29,652 nucleotides of DNA from CAZEIW01 sp964512305 (lineage in GTDB: Bacteria > Pseudomonadota > Gammaproteobacteria > Burkholderiales > Burkholderiaceae_F): positions 1 to 29,652 of the forward strand of contig CAZEIW010000011.1 in assembly GCA_964512305.1 (NCBI GenBank), read 5' to 3'. A program made the position numbers and the translations under genes. Within the stretch, counting starts at the first letter, position 1; the number at the start of each line of letters is the position of its first letter. Positions 1 through 7,512 of the stretch are shown here, piece after piece. The notes under the pieces were generated by a model, which saw nothing but the letters and a program-made list of their open reading frames with translations, made no database searches and was not told where the DNA came from.

Positions 1-1548
1 GCAGCCTCGTGCGGCGGCGGCGGAAGCAGCGGCAACGGCAATGCGGATCCGGGCGTTCCACCTCCGACCAACTCCCTGGCGGGCACCGTGTTGTTCAACG
101 GCGCGCCTTTGGCCGGCGCCAGGGTCGTCGCCTACAGCACGAACAACAACACCGTCTTCGGCACGGCGACCACCGACGCGAGCGGTAGTTACAGTTTCTC
201 CGGTCTGGGCACCACGAGCAGTTACACGGTGAACTATCAGTTCTTCGCGTCCAAATCCGGCTATGCGTTCAATCCCTTCATGGCGGCCAATCCATCGGGC
301 AGCCGCGCGATGTACCAGTGGGACAGTCCACCGCAAAGCTGGAGCGCAAGGTCCGGCGCCGCCATCACGCGCGAGGGCTACAACGGGTCGTTCACCAACC
401 CGAATGGGGGTTCGGGAATCCTGTTCAACGTCGTCAACTTCAACTCGGTGGTCAACGGCTCGATCGCGGGCGCCGATTTCAACGCATACGACGGCACCAA
501 TCCGCTGGTAAGCCTGGCGGGCACCGGGCAGACGGTCAGCTATGCCAGTGGCGACGACGCAGCAGAACATCAGGGCGTCGCCTGGTCCGCATCCCGCTAC
601 GTGGACGGCCAGGACGGAACCGTGACCGACAGCCTCACCGGGCTCGTCTGGTTGAAGGATGCCGGCTGCTTCGCACCGGCTGTGTGGGCGAGCGCACTGC
701 AGGACGTGAATCAGCTGGCGAGCGGTGCCTGCGGCCTGACCGATGGCTCCACGGCCGGCCAGTGGCGCCTGCCCAATATCGTCGAACTCGAGAGCCTCGT
801 GGATGCATCGGCCAGCAACCCGGCCGTCACGGCGGGCAACCCGTTCAGCAACGTTTCGAGCGGCATCTACTGGTCGTCGACCGCCTACTACGGCGGCGAG
901 GGAGGCTCGACGAATGCGTGGGCGGTGCGCCTGAGCGACGGCCGCTACATCAACGACTCGAGCAACAATCTCGTTGCCACTTCCAGGAACGGCGTTTGGG
1001 CGGTCAAGGGCACGGGCGGCGGCTCGATCCAGCTGCAGGCAACGGGCTTCTATGTCTACTACGCCAGCGGCGACGATGGCAGCGTGCAAAGCGGGGCGCC
1101 CCTTCCCTCGCCGCGCATGCGCGACAACGGCAATGGCACGGTCACCGACACGGTCACCGGCCTGGTCTGGATGAAGCAGGCCGACTGCATCAACCAGCCC
1201 TGGGCAGCGGCCGTTGCGGCCGTCAAGTCGCTCGCAAGCGGCCAGTGCGGCCTGGCCGACGGTTCAGCGGCGGGCAGCTGGCGGATGCCCAATCGCAAGG
1301 AAATGCAGAGTCTGGCCGACCGCGCACAGAACAACCTGGCGGACTACTTCAACGAGTCATTCGTCAGCGGCAAGGCTGGCATCGACTCCCAGCCGCCCGT
1401 ATTCGCCAACTTCATGACGTTCCAGTATTACTGGACCTCGACCACGGACGCCGCCGACGCGACCAGCGCCTGGGCTGTCTTCAGCTGCGATTTTGGCGTC
1501 TACGACAGGCCCAAGGCGGGCACGGGGTACACGCTCGCGGTGCGGTAG
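1..1548 (+). CDS. Lipoprotein with two DUF1566 (Lcl_C) domains, 5'-truncated
   Basis: The reading frame is open from the first base of the window, so the true start lies upstream. The first visible residues, AASCGGGGSS, look like the end of a lipoprotein signal peptide: a lipobox-type Cys followed by a flexible Gly/Ser linker. Next comes a region resembling a carboxypeptidase-regulatory or Cna-B-like fold, with NSLAGTVLFNGAPLAGARV and the phrase TTDASGSYSFSGL. The rest holds two copies of the DUF1566 pattern: VTDSLTGLVWLKDA / WRLPNIVELESL / YWSST, then VTDTVTGLVWMKQA / WRMPNRKEMQSL / YYWTST. Each copy has two Cys that may pair. DUF1566 domains are common in exported proteins of proteobacteria and have no assigned reaction. 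Envelope anchoring is inferred from the lipobox. The neighbouring genes give no clue to its role. Confidence 0.88.
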   Translation, partial: AASCGGGGSSGNGNADPGVPPPTNSLAGTVLFNGAPLAGARVVAYSTNNNTVFGTATTDASGSYSFSGLGTTSSYTVNYQFFASKSGYAFNPFMAANPSGSRAMYQWDSPPQSWSARSGAAITREGYNGSFTNPNGGSGILFNVVNFNSVVNGSIAGADFNAYDGTNPLVSLAGTGQTVSYASGDDAAEHQGVAWSASRYVDGQDGTVTDSLTGLVWLKDAGCFAPAVWASALQDVNQLASGACGLTDGSTAGQWRLPNIVELESLVDASASNPAVTAGNPFSNVSSGIYWSSTAYYGGEGGSTNAWAVRLSDGRYINDSSNNLVATSRNGVWAVKGTGGGSIQLQATGFYVYYASGDDGSVQSGAPLPSPRMRDNGNGTVTDTVTGLVWMKQADCINQPWAAAVAAVKSLASGQCGLADGSAAGSWRMPNRKEMQSLADRAQNNLADYFNESFVSGKAGIDSQPPVFANFMTFQYYWTSTTDAADATSAWAVFSCDFGVYDRPKAGTGYTLAVR

Positions 1549-1570
1549 GTTTCCGACCGGACGACGCCGC

Positions 1571-1598
1571 CGAAGGCTTGATTCGATCGCGGCCTTCG
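1571..1598. terminator. Stem-loop between convergent genes
   Basis: The arms CGAAGGC (1571-1577) and GCCTTCG (1592-1598) are perfect inverted repeats around a 14-base loop. They lie between two convergent stop codons (1548 and 1606). There is no T-tract on either strand, so it is at most a weak or bidirectional transcription end signal. Confidence 0.3.
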
Positions 1599-1605
1599 CC
1601 CCCAG

Positions 1606-1869
1606 CTACTTCTGCAGGAGGGGGTGGTCCGCCGGAAGCTGCTTCGCGTACCAAAGGGCAAGCTTGTGTCTGAGCGCCTTTTCCGAGACCTGGTCCTCCG
1701 GCAGCGGTTGGATCACTTTGTCGTGGACCAGAAGCCTGTAGATGTACAGAAGCTTCTCGCTGGCGGAGTCCGCCGCTTCGAACTTCACGACACCCCTGCC
1801 TTCGGCGTATTTGACGCCGGCGACCATGGCCCCTTTGAAAAGCTCCGCCTCGTGCTTCAATGGTTTCAT
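1606..1869 (-). CDS. Small conserved protein, DUF5062-like
   Basis: An 87-residue soluble protein of mixed charge with no signal peptide or membrane segment. It contains AELFKGAMVAGVKYAEGRG near the start and the pattern YRLLVHDKVIQPLPEDQ followed by HKLALWYAKQLPADH. From memory this resembles the DUF5062 family of gammaproteobacterial small proteins; I could not check this. The frame also permits a GTG start at 1878, nine bases upstream. The ATG at 1869 is preferred because it puts the conserved KHEAELFK segment near the N-terminus; both have only a weak GGAG upstream. The gene sits 60 bp downstream of the hot-dog thioesterase on the same strand and may be cotranscribed with it. Function is unknown. 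Confidence 0.6.
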   Translation of the reverse strand: MKPLKHEAELFKGAMVAGVKYAEGRGVVKFEAADSASEKLLYIYRLLVHDKVIQPLPEDQVSEKALRHKLALWYAKQLPADHPLLQK

Positions 1870-1929
1870 CGCCCGCACTCCGGTCGGAAGGAAACGCGCG
1901 AAGGAGCTCCGGCGCTATAAGCGCCCCGC

Positions 1930-2337
1930 TTACGCCTTGCCGGCCTTCGCCGCTTTCGCCGCGACCTTGGCGCGGAGCTTTTCCACGTCGACGACGAAGC
2001 GGCTGTGGCTGCCGCGGCTGATCTCCTCGATCGCGTCCTTCGCCAGCAGATCGAACGTGACGAGACGGCCCTCGACCTTGCTCACCGTCACGGTGACGTC
2101 CACCGACATGCCGCGCAGGGTCGCGCCGGCGTGCGAGACGCTGATGCCCGTTCCGACCGAATCCTCCCCGGGATCCAGCTGGCCGAGCAGCAGTTCGCGG
2201 CACGCGATCTCGAAGTCGCGAACCAGCTCGGGCGTCGCGTAGACGCGCAGGGACTCGCCCAGGAAGGCGATCGTGCGCGGCGTGTCGATCTCGATGCGGC
2301 GCGTCGCGGTCAGTCCCGCAGTCACGGTGTTCTTCAT
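1930..2337 (-). CDS. FlK-like hot-dog acyl-CoA thioesterase
   Basis: A 135-residue single-domain hot-dog protein of the fluoroacetyl-CoA thioesterase (FlK) type. Three residues match the FlK catalytic set in identity and spacing: Thr35 (in ATPELV), Glu43 (in DFEIACRE) and His69 (in SVSHAGAT). As I recall, FlK uses Thr42, Glu50 and His76, so all three are offset by exactly seven. The C-terminal tail is Lys/Ala-rich (KVAAKAAKAGKA). The start has a good Shine-Dalgarno, AAGGA, about 8 bases upstream. The gene is divergent from padB and shares its 241-bp control region, where it has its own pair of GATACAG half-sites. I infer a role in releasing CoA from an aryl- or arylacetyl-CoA ester linked to phenylacetate metabolism. 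The substrate is not determinable from sequence. Confidence 0.85.
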   Translation of the reverse strand: MKNTVTAGLTATRRIEIDTPRTIAFLGESLRVYATPELVRDFEIACRELLLGQLDPGEDSVGTGISVSHAGATLRGMSVDVTVTVSKVEGRLVTFDLLAKDAIEEISRGSHSRFVVDVEKLRAKVAAKAAKAGKA

Positions 2338-2406
2338 CGCAAGTCCTTCGTTTCGAGCCGGTCGCGCGGCGGAAAAGTCACCCGGAGCGGTGTGCAGTGC
2401 ATCAAT

Positions 2407-2459
2407 CCTGTATCACGACCGCTGTTGCACCGCAAAAGCCCCCGCATGAACGATACAGG
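2407..2459. promoter_or_regulatory. Operator half-site pair 1, thioesterase side
   Basis: CCTGTATC at 2407-2414 and GATACAGG at 2452-2459 form an inverted pair, centres 45 bp apart, lying 70-122 bp upstream of the FlK-like thioesterase start. On the minus strand the inner copy reads GTGATACAGG. It overlaps a possible extended -10 (TGATACAGG) with TTGCGG 17 bp upstream as a weak -35. The same half-site occurs as a second pair before padB. I infer a repressor site, most simply for the PaaX-type protein encoded at 13091-14080. Confidence 0.6.
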
Positions 2460-2489
2460 GGAAAGCGGGGGGCCGAGGCACCGACCCTC

Positions 2490-2503
2490 TTGCGCTAGAT
2501 CAA
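2490..2503 (+). promoter_or_regulatory. FNR/ANR-like box upstream of padB
   Basis: TTGCGCTAGATCAA matches 8 of the 10 defined positions of the FNR consensus TTGAT-N4-ATCAA with the correct four-base spacer. Its centre (2496.5) lies 38-42 bp upstream of a start site expected from the weak extended -10 TGATACAGA (2520-2528), as for a class II activated promoter. No good -35 is present, which fits dependence on an activator. A second possible -10, TACTAT at 2542-2547, would put the box at about -57. Confidence 0.55.
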
Positions 2504-2519
2504 ACCGGCCCGCATGAGG

Positions 2520-2559
2520 TGATACAGACTTCACGACACGCTACTATGTCTCTGTATCA
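2520..2559. promoter_or_regulatory. Operator half-site pair 2, pad operon side
   Basis: TGATACAG (2520-2527) and CTGTATCA (2552-2559) are perfect inverted repeats, that is TGATAC-N28-GTATCA. The layout resembles the inverted TGATTC-type half-sites separated by 26-28 bp that I recall for PaaX operators of aerobic phenylacetate operons. The pair overlaps the likely -10/start region of padB and ends 19 bp before its ATG (ribosome-binding site AGGA at 2571-2574), so a bound repressor would block initiation. Repressor identity is inferred from the paaX-type gene downstream of padJ. Confidence 0.65.
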
Positions 2560-2578
2560 CATCTAACGGCAGGAACGC

Positions 2579-5332
2579 ATGGCCGATCCCCGGGCGAAGC
2601 AGATCCAGCACGTACCGACGTACTGCTACAACTGCGTGTCCGGGCCGGACCTGATGAAGGTCACGGTCGAGGACGGCGTCGCCACCGAGGTCGCGCCCAA
2701 CTTCGACGCCGAGCGCATTCATCCGGGGCGCGGCCGCGTCTGCGTCAAGGCCTACGGGCTGGTCGAGAAGACCTACAACCCGAACCGCGTGCTGACCCCG
2801 ATGCGGCGCACCAATCCGAACAAGGGGCGCGGCGAGGACCCGGGGTTCGTGCCGATTTCCTGGGATGAGGCGCTGGACACGATCGCCGCGAAGCTCAACG
2901 CGATCCGCGCTGCCGGGCTGCTCGACGAGGCGGGGCTGCCGCGCGTCGCGGCGAGCTTCGGGCACGGCGGGACACCCGCGAACTACATGGGCACCTTTCC
3001 CGCCTTCCTGTCGGCGTGGGGCGCCATCGACTACAGCTTCGGCTCGGGCCAGGGCGTGAAGTGCGTCCATTCCGAGCACCTGTACGGCGAGTTCTGGCAC
3101 CGCGCGTTCACGGTCGCCGCCGATACGCCCAATGCGCGCTACGTGATCGCCGTCGGCGCCAACGTCGACGTCACGGGAGGGCCGTGCGCGGTGATCCGCC
3201 ACGCGGACGCGCGCGTGCGCGGCTACAAGCGCGTGCAGGTCGAGCCGCACCTGACGGTGACGGGCGCCTGTTCCGCGGAGTGGGTGCCGATCAAGCCCAA
3301 GACCGACGCGGCGTTCCTGTTCGCGCTGATCCACGTGCTCGTGCGCGAGCAGGGCCTCGCAAGCCTCGACATCGCGTTCCTGCGCGACCGGACCTCGTCG
3401 CCCTACCTCGTGGGTCCCGACGGTCTCTACCTGCGCGATCCAGGCAGCGGCAAGCCCCTGGTCTGGGACGAGGCGGCGGCGCGTGCGGTCGCGTTCGACA
3501 CGCCCGGGGCGCGGCCTGCGGTCGCAGGGCGCTACCGCGTCGAGCGGGCGCGCGTCGTCGACGCCGACCAAGCCGGCCGGGAACTGACGGACGTCGAGGG
3601 TGCGACCGCTTACGAGATGCTGTGCTCGCACATGGCGCGCTACACGCCCGAATGGGCGGCGGGCGTGTGCGACGTGCCGGCGCCGACGATCCGGCGCATC
3701 GCCGGCGAGTATCTGCGCGCCGCGAGCATCGGCGCGACGGTCGAGATCGACGGCACGACGCTGCCCTTGCGCCCGGTGGCGGTCACGCTCGGCAAGTCGG
3801 TCAACAACGGGTGGGGCGCCTACGAATGCTGCTGGGCGCGCACGGTGCTCGCGGTGCTGGTCGGCGCGCTCGAGAACCCGGGCGGGACGCTGGGCACGAC
3901 GGTCCGCCTGAACCGCCCGCAGGACAACCGCCATTTGAGCGTCAAGCCGGGCGAAGACGGCTTCATGCAGCATCACTTCAATCCCACCGATCGGGAGCAC
4001 TGGGTTCCCAGACCGACCAGCCGGACCGCCCACACGACGCTGGTGCCGATCGTCGGCAACAACGGCGCCTGGAGCCAGGCACTCGGTCCGACGCAACTCG
4101 CCTGGATGTTCCAGCAGGAGCGGCCCGCGGACTGGAACATGCCGGTCCCGACACTGCCGGAGCTGTGGTTCGTCTACCGCTCGAATCCCGTCATTTCGTT
4201 CTGGGACACGAAGCGGTTGTCGGAGATCGTCGCGCGCTTCCCGTTCATGGTCTGCTTCGCCTACACGGTGGACGAGACCAACTACATGGCGGACCTGCTC
4301 CTGCCCGAGGCGACCGACCTGGAGTCGACCCAGTTGATCCGGATGGGCGGCACCAAGTACATGGAGCAGTTCTGGGACCACAAGGGCGTCGTGCTGCGGC
4401 AGGCGGCGGTCGCGGCGCAGGGCGACGCGCGCGACTTCAGCTGGATCAGCACCGAGCTGGCGCGCCGCACGGGCCTGCTGAAGGAATACGTCGGGGCGAT
4501 CAACCGCGGCGTCTCGGGCGTCGTGCCGCTCAAGGGCGAGGGCTACGACTGCCGCCTCGATCCGCAGCGCGAACCGGAACCCGAGCAGATATGGGACGCG
4601 GCGTGCCGCGCCGCCACGTTCGCGCTTTCGGGCGGCACCGAGCAGCACGACCTGGAATGGTTCAAGCAACACGGCTTCTACGCGGTTCCCGTCTCTCGCC
4701 TCGAGTGGTACCTGACGCCGACGCTGGAGAAGCAGGGACTGCGCTACGAGCTCCCCTACCAGGAGCGCCTGCTGCGAATCGGGCGCGAGCTCGCGAACCG
4801 GCTGCACGAGAACGGGATGTCCTGGTGGGACCGGCAGCTCGCCGAATACGCCGCGCTGCCCGAGTGGCACGACGTGCCGGGGCGCTGGGAACGCAGCGTC
4901 GAGTCGGCGGGAGCGAAGGCGGAGGACTTCCCGTTCTGGCTGCTCGCCACGAAGAGCATGCAGTACCACGCCGGCGGCAATGCGGCCATCGCGTTGATGC
5001 ACGAGGTGGCGGCGAATCTGCACGGGCATACCGGCGTCATCATCAACGCGCGAACCGCCGCCCGCCTCGGCATCGCCGAGGGCGACCGGGTCGAGGTCCG
5101 CTCGCATATCGGCGCCACATATGGCCGGGCGGCGCTGGTGCAAGGGGTGCGCCCGGATACGCTGGTGATCACGGGGCAGTTCGATCACTGGGCCACTCCC
5201 TTCGCCAAGGACCTCGAACAGCCCAGCCTCAACACGATCGCGCCGATGTCGCTCGAGCTGACCGACGCCACCGGCTCGGGCTCGGACATCGTGCGCGTGG
5301 CGGTGCGCTGCGTGCAGGAGCGGGCGCGATGA
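2579..5332 (+). CDS. padB: Phenylacetyl-CoA:acceptor oxidoreductase, molybdopterin subunit PadB
   Basis: A 917-residue catalytic subunit of the DMSO-reductase superfamily. With PadC and PadD it oxidises phenylacetyl-CoA to phenylglyoxylate and free CoA, a four-electron reaction known from denitrifying Azoarcus, Aromatoleum and Thauera. An iron-sulfur motif lies at the N-terminus (Cys16, Cys19, Cys55). The usual third Cys after CX2C is absent and the segment reads CYNCVSGPD. Cys162 or Ser165, in GVKCVHSEH, is placed where a molybdenum ligand is expected. The C-terminal 100 residues hold the dinucleotide-binding domain (TAARLGIAEGDRVEV). There is no twin-arginine signal, so the enzyme faces the cytoplasm. 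The stop overlaps padC as ATGA. Identification rests on family features plus the exact padB-J order; sequence alone would also allow another DMSO-reductase-type enzyme. Confidence 0.93.
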   Translation: MADPRAKQIQHVPTYCYNCVSGPDLMKVTVEDGVATEVAPNFDAERIHPGRGRVCVKAYGLVEKTYNPNRVLTPMRRTNPNKGRGEDPGFVPISWDEALDTIAAKLNAIRAAGLLDEAGLPRVAASFGHGGTPANYMGTFPAFLSAWGAIDYSFGSGQGVKCVHSEHLYGEFWHRAFTVAADTPNARYVIAVGANVDVTGGPCAVIRHADARVRGYKRVQVEPHLTVTGACSAEWVPIKPKTDAAFLFALIHVLVREQGLASLDIAFLRDRTSSPYLVGPDGLYLRDPGSGKPLVWDEAAARAVAFDTPGARPAVAGRYRVERARVVDADQAGRELTDVEGATAYEMLCSHMARYTPEWAAGVCDVPAPTIRRIAGEYLRAASIGATVEIDGTTLPLRPVAVTLGKSVNNGWGAYECCWARTVLAVLVGALENPGGTLGTTVRLNRPQDNRHLSVKPGEDGFMQHHFNPTDREHWVPRPTSRTAHTTLVPIVGNNGAWSQALGPTQLAWMFQQERPADWNMPVPTLPELWFVYRSNPVISFWDTKRLSEIVARFPFMVCFAYTVDETNYMADLLLPEATDLESTQLIRMGGTKYMEQFWDHKGVVLRQAAVAAQGDARDFSWISTELARRTGLLKEYVGAINRGVSGVVPLKGEGYDCRLDPQREPEPEQIWDAACRAATFALSGGTEQHDLEWFKQHGFYAVPVSRLEWYLTPTLEKQGLRYELPYQERLLRIGRELANRLHENGMSWWDRQLAEYAALPEWHDVPGRWERSVESAGAKAEDFPFWLLATKSMQYHAGGNAAIALMHEVAANLHGHTGVIINARTAARLGIAEGDRVEVRSHIGATYGRAALVQGVRPDTLVITGQFDHWATPFAKDLEQPSLNTIAPMSLELTDATGSGSDIVRVAVRCVQERAR

Positions 5333-5985
5333 CGCGCTATGCGATGGTGATCGACCTGCGGCGCTGTGTCGGCTGCCAGACCTGCACGGCGGCATGCAAG
5401 ACCGCCAACGCGACGCCGCCCGGCGTGCAATGGCGCCGCGTGCTCGATATCGAGACCGGCGAGTTTCCGGACGTGCGGCGCAGCTTCGTGCCGGTGTCGT
5501 GCATGCACTGCGCCGAGCCCCCCTGCGAGGACGTGTGCCCCACGACGGCCACCCGCAAGCGGGCCGACGGCGTGGTCACGATCGACTACGACCTGTGCAT
5601 CGGCTGCGCCAACTGCGTGATGGCCTGCCCGTACGAGGCGCGCAGCATCGTGCGCGAGCCGCGCTACGCGTACGGCGGGCGGCCGATCGCCTCGGAGGCC
5701 AAGCGCAGCGACCCGGCGCGGCTCGGGGTGGCGACCAAGTGCACATTCTGCAAGGACCGCCTCGATCTCGCTACGGAGACCGGGCAGGTGCCGGGCATCG
5801 ACCCCGAGGTGACCCCCGCCTGCGTCAATGCCTGCATTTCGGGCGCGATGCATTTCGGCGACCTCGCCGACGCCGGCAGCGAGGTGTCGCGCCTGCTCGC
5901 GCAGACCGCGCACTTCAGGATGCACGAGGAGCTCGGGACGCAGCCCTCTGTGTACTACGTCTGGGACCGCCAGGAGCGCCAATGA
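5329..5985 (+). CDS. padC: Phenylacetyl-CoA:acceptor oxidoreductase, iron-sulfur subunit PadC
   Basis: A 218-residue ferredoxin-like subunit of the DmsB/NrfC type that moves electrons from the PadB molybdenum centre to the membrane subunit. It carries the classic four-cluster pattern: CVGCQTCTAAC (Cys13, 16, 19, 23), CMHCAEPPCEDVCP (58, 61, 66, 70), CIGCANCVMACP (90, 93, 96, 100), and a last set split between CTFCKDR and CVNAC. This predicts four [4Fe-4S] clusters. It lacks a signal peptide, as expected for a cytoplasm-facing complex. Both ends overlap neighbours by four bases (ATGA), which indicates translational coupling with padB and padD. Confidence 0.93.
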   Translation: MTRYAMVIDLRRCVGCQTCTAACKTANATPPGVQWRRVLDIETGEFPDVRRSFVPVSCMHCAEPPCEDVCPTTATRKRADGVVTIDYDLCIGCANCVMACPYEARSIVREPRYAYGGRPIASEAKRSDPARLGVATKCTFCKDRLDLATETGQVPGIDPEVTPACVNACISGAMHFGDLADAGSEVSRLLAQTAHFRMHEELGTQPSVYYVWDRQERQ

Positions 5986-6875
5986 GAGCTGCCGGCTTCC
6001 GCGTCGATCGCCTCGGTCCCCGTCCGCAGCGCAATTGGGACTGGCGCGCCGCCGCCAATTTCATCTGCGGAGGAGCGGGCGGCGGCCTGCTGCTGTGGGC
6101 GGCATGCGCGTCCCCGGCCGGTGGCGACGCGCTGGCGAGGGTCTCCACCGGTCTCGCCCTGCTGCTGGTCGGCTTCGGCCTCACCTGCGTCTGGTTCGAG
6201 ATCGGCCGTCCCTGGCGGGCGCTGAACGTGTTCCGGCATGCCGCGTCGTCGTGGATGACGAGGGAAGCGGTGATTGCGCCCCTGCTGTTCGCGTCCGGCC
6301 TGCTGGCGCTGTGGGACGGCTCGAAGGGCGCCGCCCTCTGGGCCGCCGGCCTGCTCGGCCTGGCCTTTGTCTACAGCCAGGCACGCATGCTCGTGGCCGA
6401 CAGGGGGATACCGGCATGGCGTCACCCCCGCTGCCTGCCTTTGGTCGCCGTCACCGGGCTCGCGGAAGGAGCGGGCCTGCTGACCCTCGTCGCCGCGTCC
6501 GGTGCCGGAGATTCCACGCGCTATGTGCCGCCGGCGCTGCTGCTCGCGGCACTCGCGCTGCTGCGCATCGTCGTCTGGCGGCGCTATCTCGCCGCGCTGG
6601 GGCGCGACGGCGCACCCGCCGGCGCGCTCCGGACGCTCGGTGCGATCGATCGCCGATTCGTGTGGGTCGGCAACGCGCTCGCCGTTGTGCTGGCGGTCGT
6701 GGGTGTGGGGGCCGGCCTGCCGGTGCTGGCCGCAGCCGGAGGCGCGGTCGCGGCGGCGGCGGGCGCATGGTTCAAGGTCACGCTCGTGTGCCGGGCAGGC
6801 TTCACGCAGGGATTCGTGCTGCCGAAGCTTCCGGTGCGCGGCGGCGCGGAAGGTCTGGCGCCCGGGGTTCGATGA
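5982..6875 (+). CDS. padD: Phenylacetyl-CoA:acceptor oxidoreductase, membrane anchor PadD
   Basis: A 297-residue integral membrane protein of the DmsC/NrfD type with about eight hydrophobic helices, for example around NFICGGAGGGLLLWAAC, GLALLLVGFGLTCVWFEIG, LLGLAFVYSQARML and ALLLAALALLRIVVW. It should anchor PadBC on the inner face of the membrane and pass electrons to the quinone pool. The motif FEIGRPWRALNVFRH between helices 2 and 3 is typical of the family. The start overlaps padC as ATGA. A 64-bp gap follows before padE, the first break in the operon, at the boundary between the two enzyme complexes. Confidence 0.9.
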   Translation: MRAAGFRVDRLGPRPQRNWDWRAAANFICGGAGGGLLLWAACASPAGGDALARVSTGLALLLVGFGLTCVWFEIGRPWRALNVFRHAASSWMTREAVIAPLLFASGLLALWDGSKGAALWAAGLLGLAFVYSQARMLVADRGIPAWRHPRCLPLVAVTGLAEGAGLLTLVAASGAGDSTRYVPPALLLAALALLRIVVWRRYLAALGRDGAPAGALRTLGAIDRRFVWVGNALAVVLAVVGVGAGLPVLAAAGGAVAAAAGAWFKVTLVCRAGFTQGFVLPKLPVRGGAEGLAPGVR

Positions 6876-6939
6876 GGACAGGAAGACGGCCGATGACGGC
6901 GGTTCGCGAGGACGCCGTCGCCCGGCAGGAGACGAGACG

Positions 6940-7512
6940 ATGTACGAAATCCGCCTGCACGGACGGGGTGGCCAGGGCGCGGTGCTTGCCGCGGGCATCC
7001 TGGCGAGCGGACTGGTCGGGCAGGGCAGGTACGCAGTGGCCATCCCGTCGTTCGGCTTCGAGCGGCGCGGCGCGCCGGTGGCGGCCTGCCTGCGCACCGA
7101 CGAGCGCGAGATCCGGCGCATGACCAACATCACGCGCCCGGACTGCGTCGTCTGCATCGACCCCACCGTCCCGCACTCGGTCGATATCTACGCCGGCTTG
7201 AAACCCGGCGGCACGCTGGTCCAGGCCACCGGCAAGGCGCTCGCCGAGATGCGAGTCCCCGCCACGGTCGGCACCGTCGGGCTGTGCGACGCGGTTCGCA
7301 TCGCGATCGAGATCTTCGGGCGTCCGATCACCAACACCGCGATGCTGGGCGCGTTGGCCCGCACCACGGGAATCGTCGACCTCGACGCGCTGGAACGGGC
7401 GCTGGAGGATTCGGAATTCCGCGACGCCGGCCTGGAGCAGAACCGCCAGGCCCTGCGGCGCGGCTACGCCGAGACCGTGGTTCACCGCCTCGAGCGCAGG
7501 GCCGCGGCATGA
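6940..7512 (+). CDS. padE: Phenylglyoxylate oxidoreductase, gamma subunit PadE
   Basis: A 190-residue gamma subunit of the 2-oxoacid:acceptor oxidoreductase family. It opens with the family signature IRLHGRGGQGAVLAAGILA and continues with YAVAIPSFGFERRGAPV, as in pyruvate and indolepyruvate ferredoxin oxidoreductase gamma chains. In this operon it belongs to phenylglyoxylate:acceptor oxidoreductase (CoA-benzoylating), which converts phenylglyoxylate, CoA and an oxidant to benzoyl-CoA and CO2. The ATG at 6940 is chosen because it follows the ribosome-binding site CAGGAGA and places the GRGGQG motif at the usual distance from the N-terminus; longer in-frame starts run into padD. The stop overlaps padF as ATGA. 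Confidence 0.92.
   Translation: MYEIRLHGRGGQGAVLAAGILASGLVGQGRYAVAIPSFGFERRGAPVAACLRTDEREIRRMTNITRPDCVVCIDPTVPHSVDIYAGLKPGGTLVQATGKALAEMRVPATVGTVGLCDAVRIAIEIFGRPITNTAMLGALARTTGIVDLDALERALEDSEFRDAGLEQNRQALRRGYAETVVHRLERRAAA

Noticed and set aside
3016..5328. A long plus-strand frame running into padC, as if PadC had a 770-residue N-terminal extension.
   Set aside because: The upstream part is an out-of-frame, Arg-rich reading of padB. The ATG at 5329 overlaps the padB stop in the usual ATGA form and starts a normal DmsB-type protein.
2531..5395. A 954-codon open frame on the minus strand opposite padB.
   Set aside because: It mirrors the codon structure of padB in GC-rich DNA, is dominated by Arg, Ala, His and Asp, and shows no domain. 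The plus strand has clear molybdoenzyme motifs.
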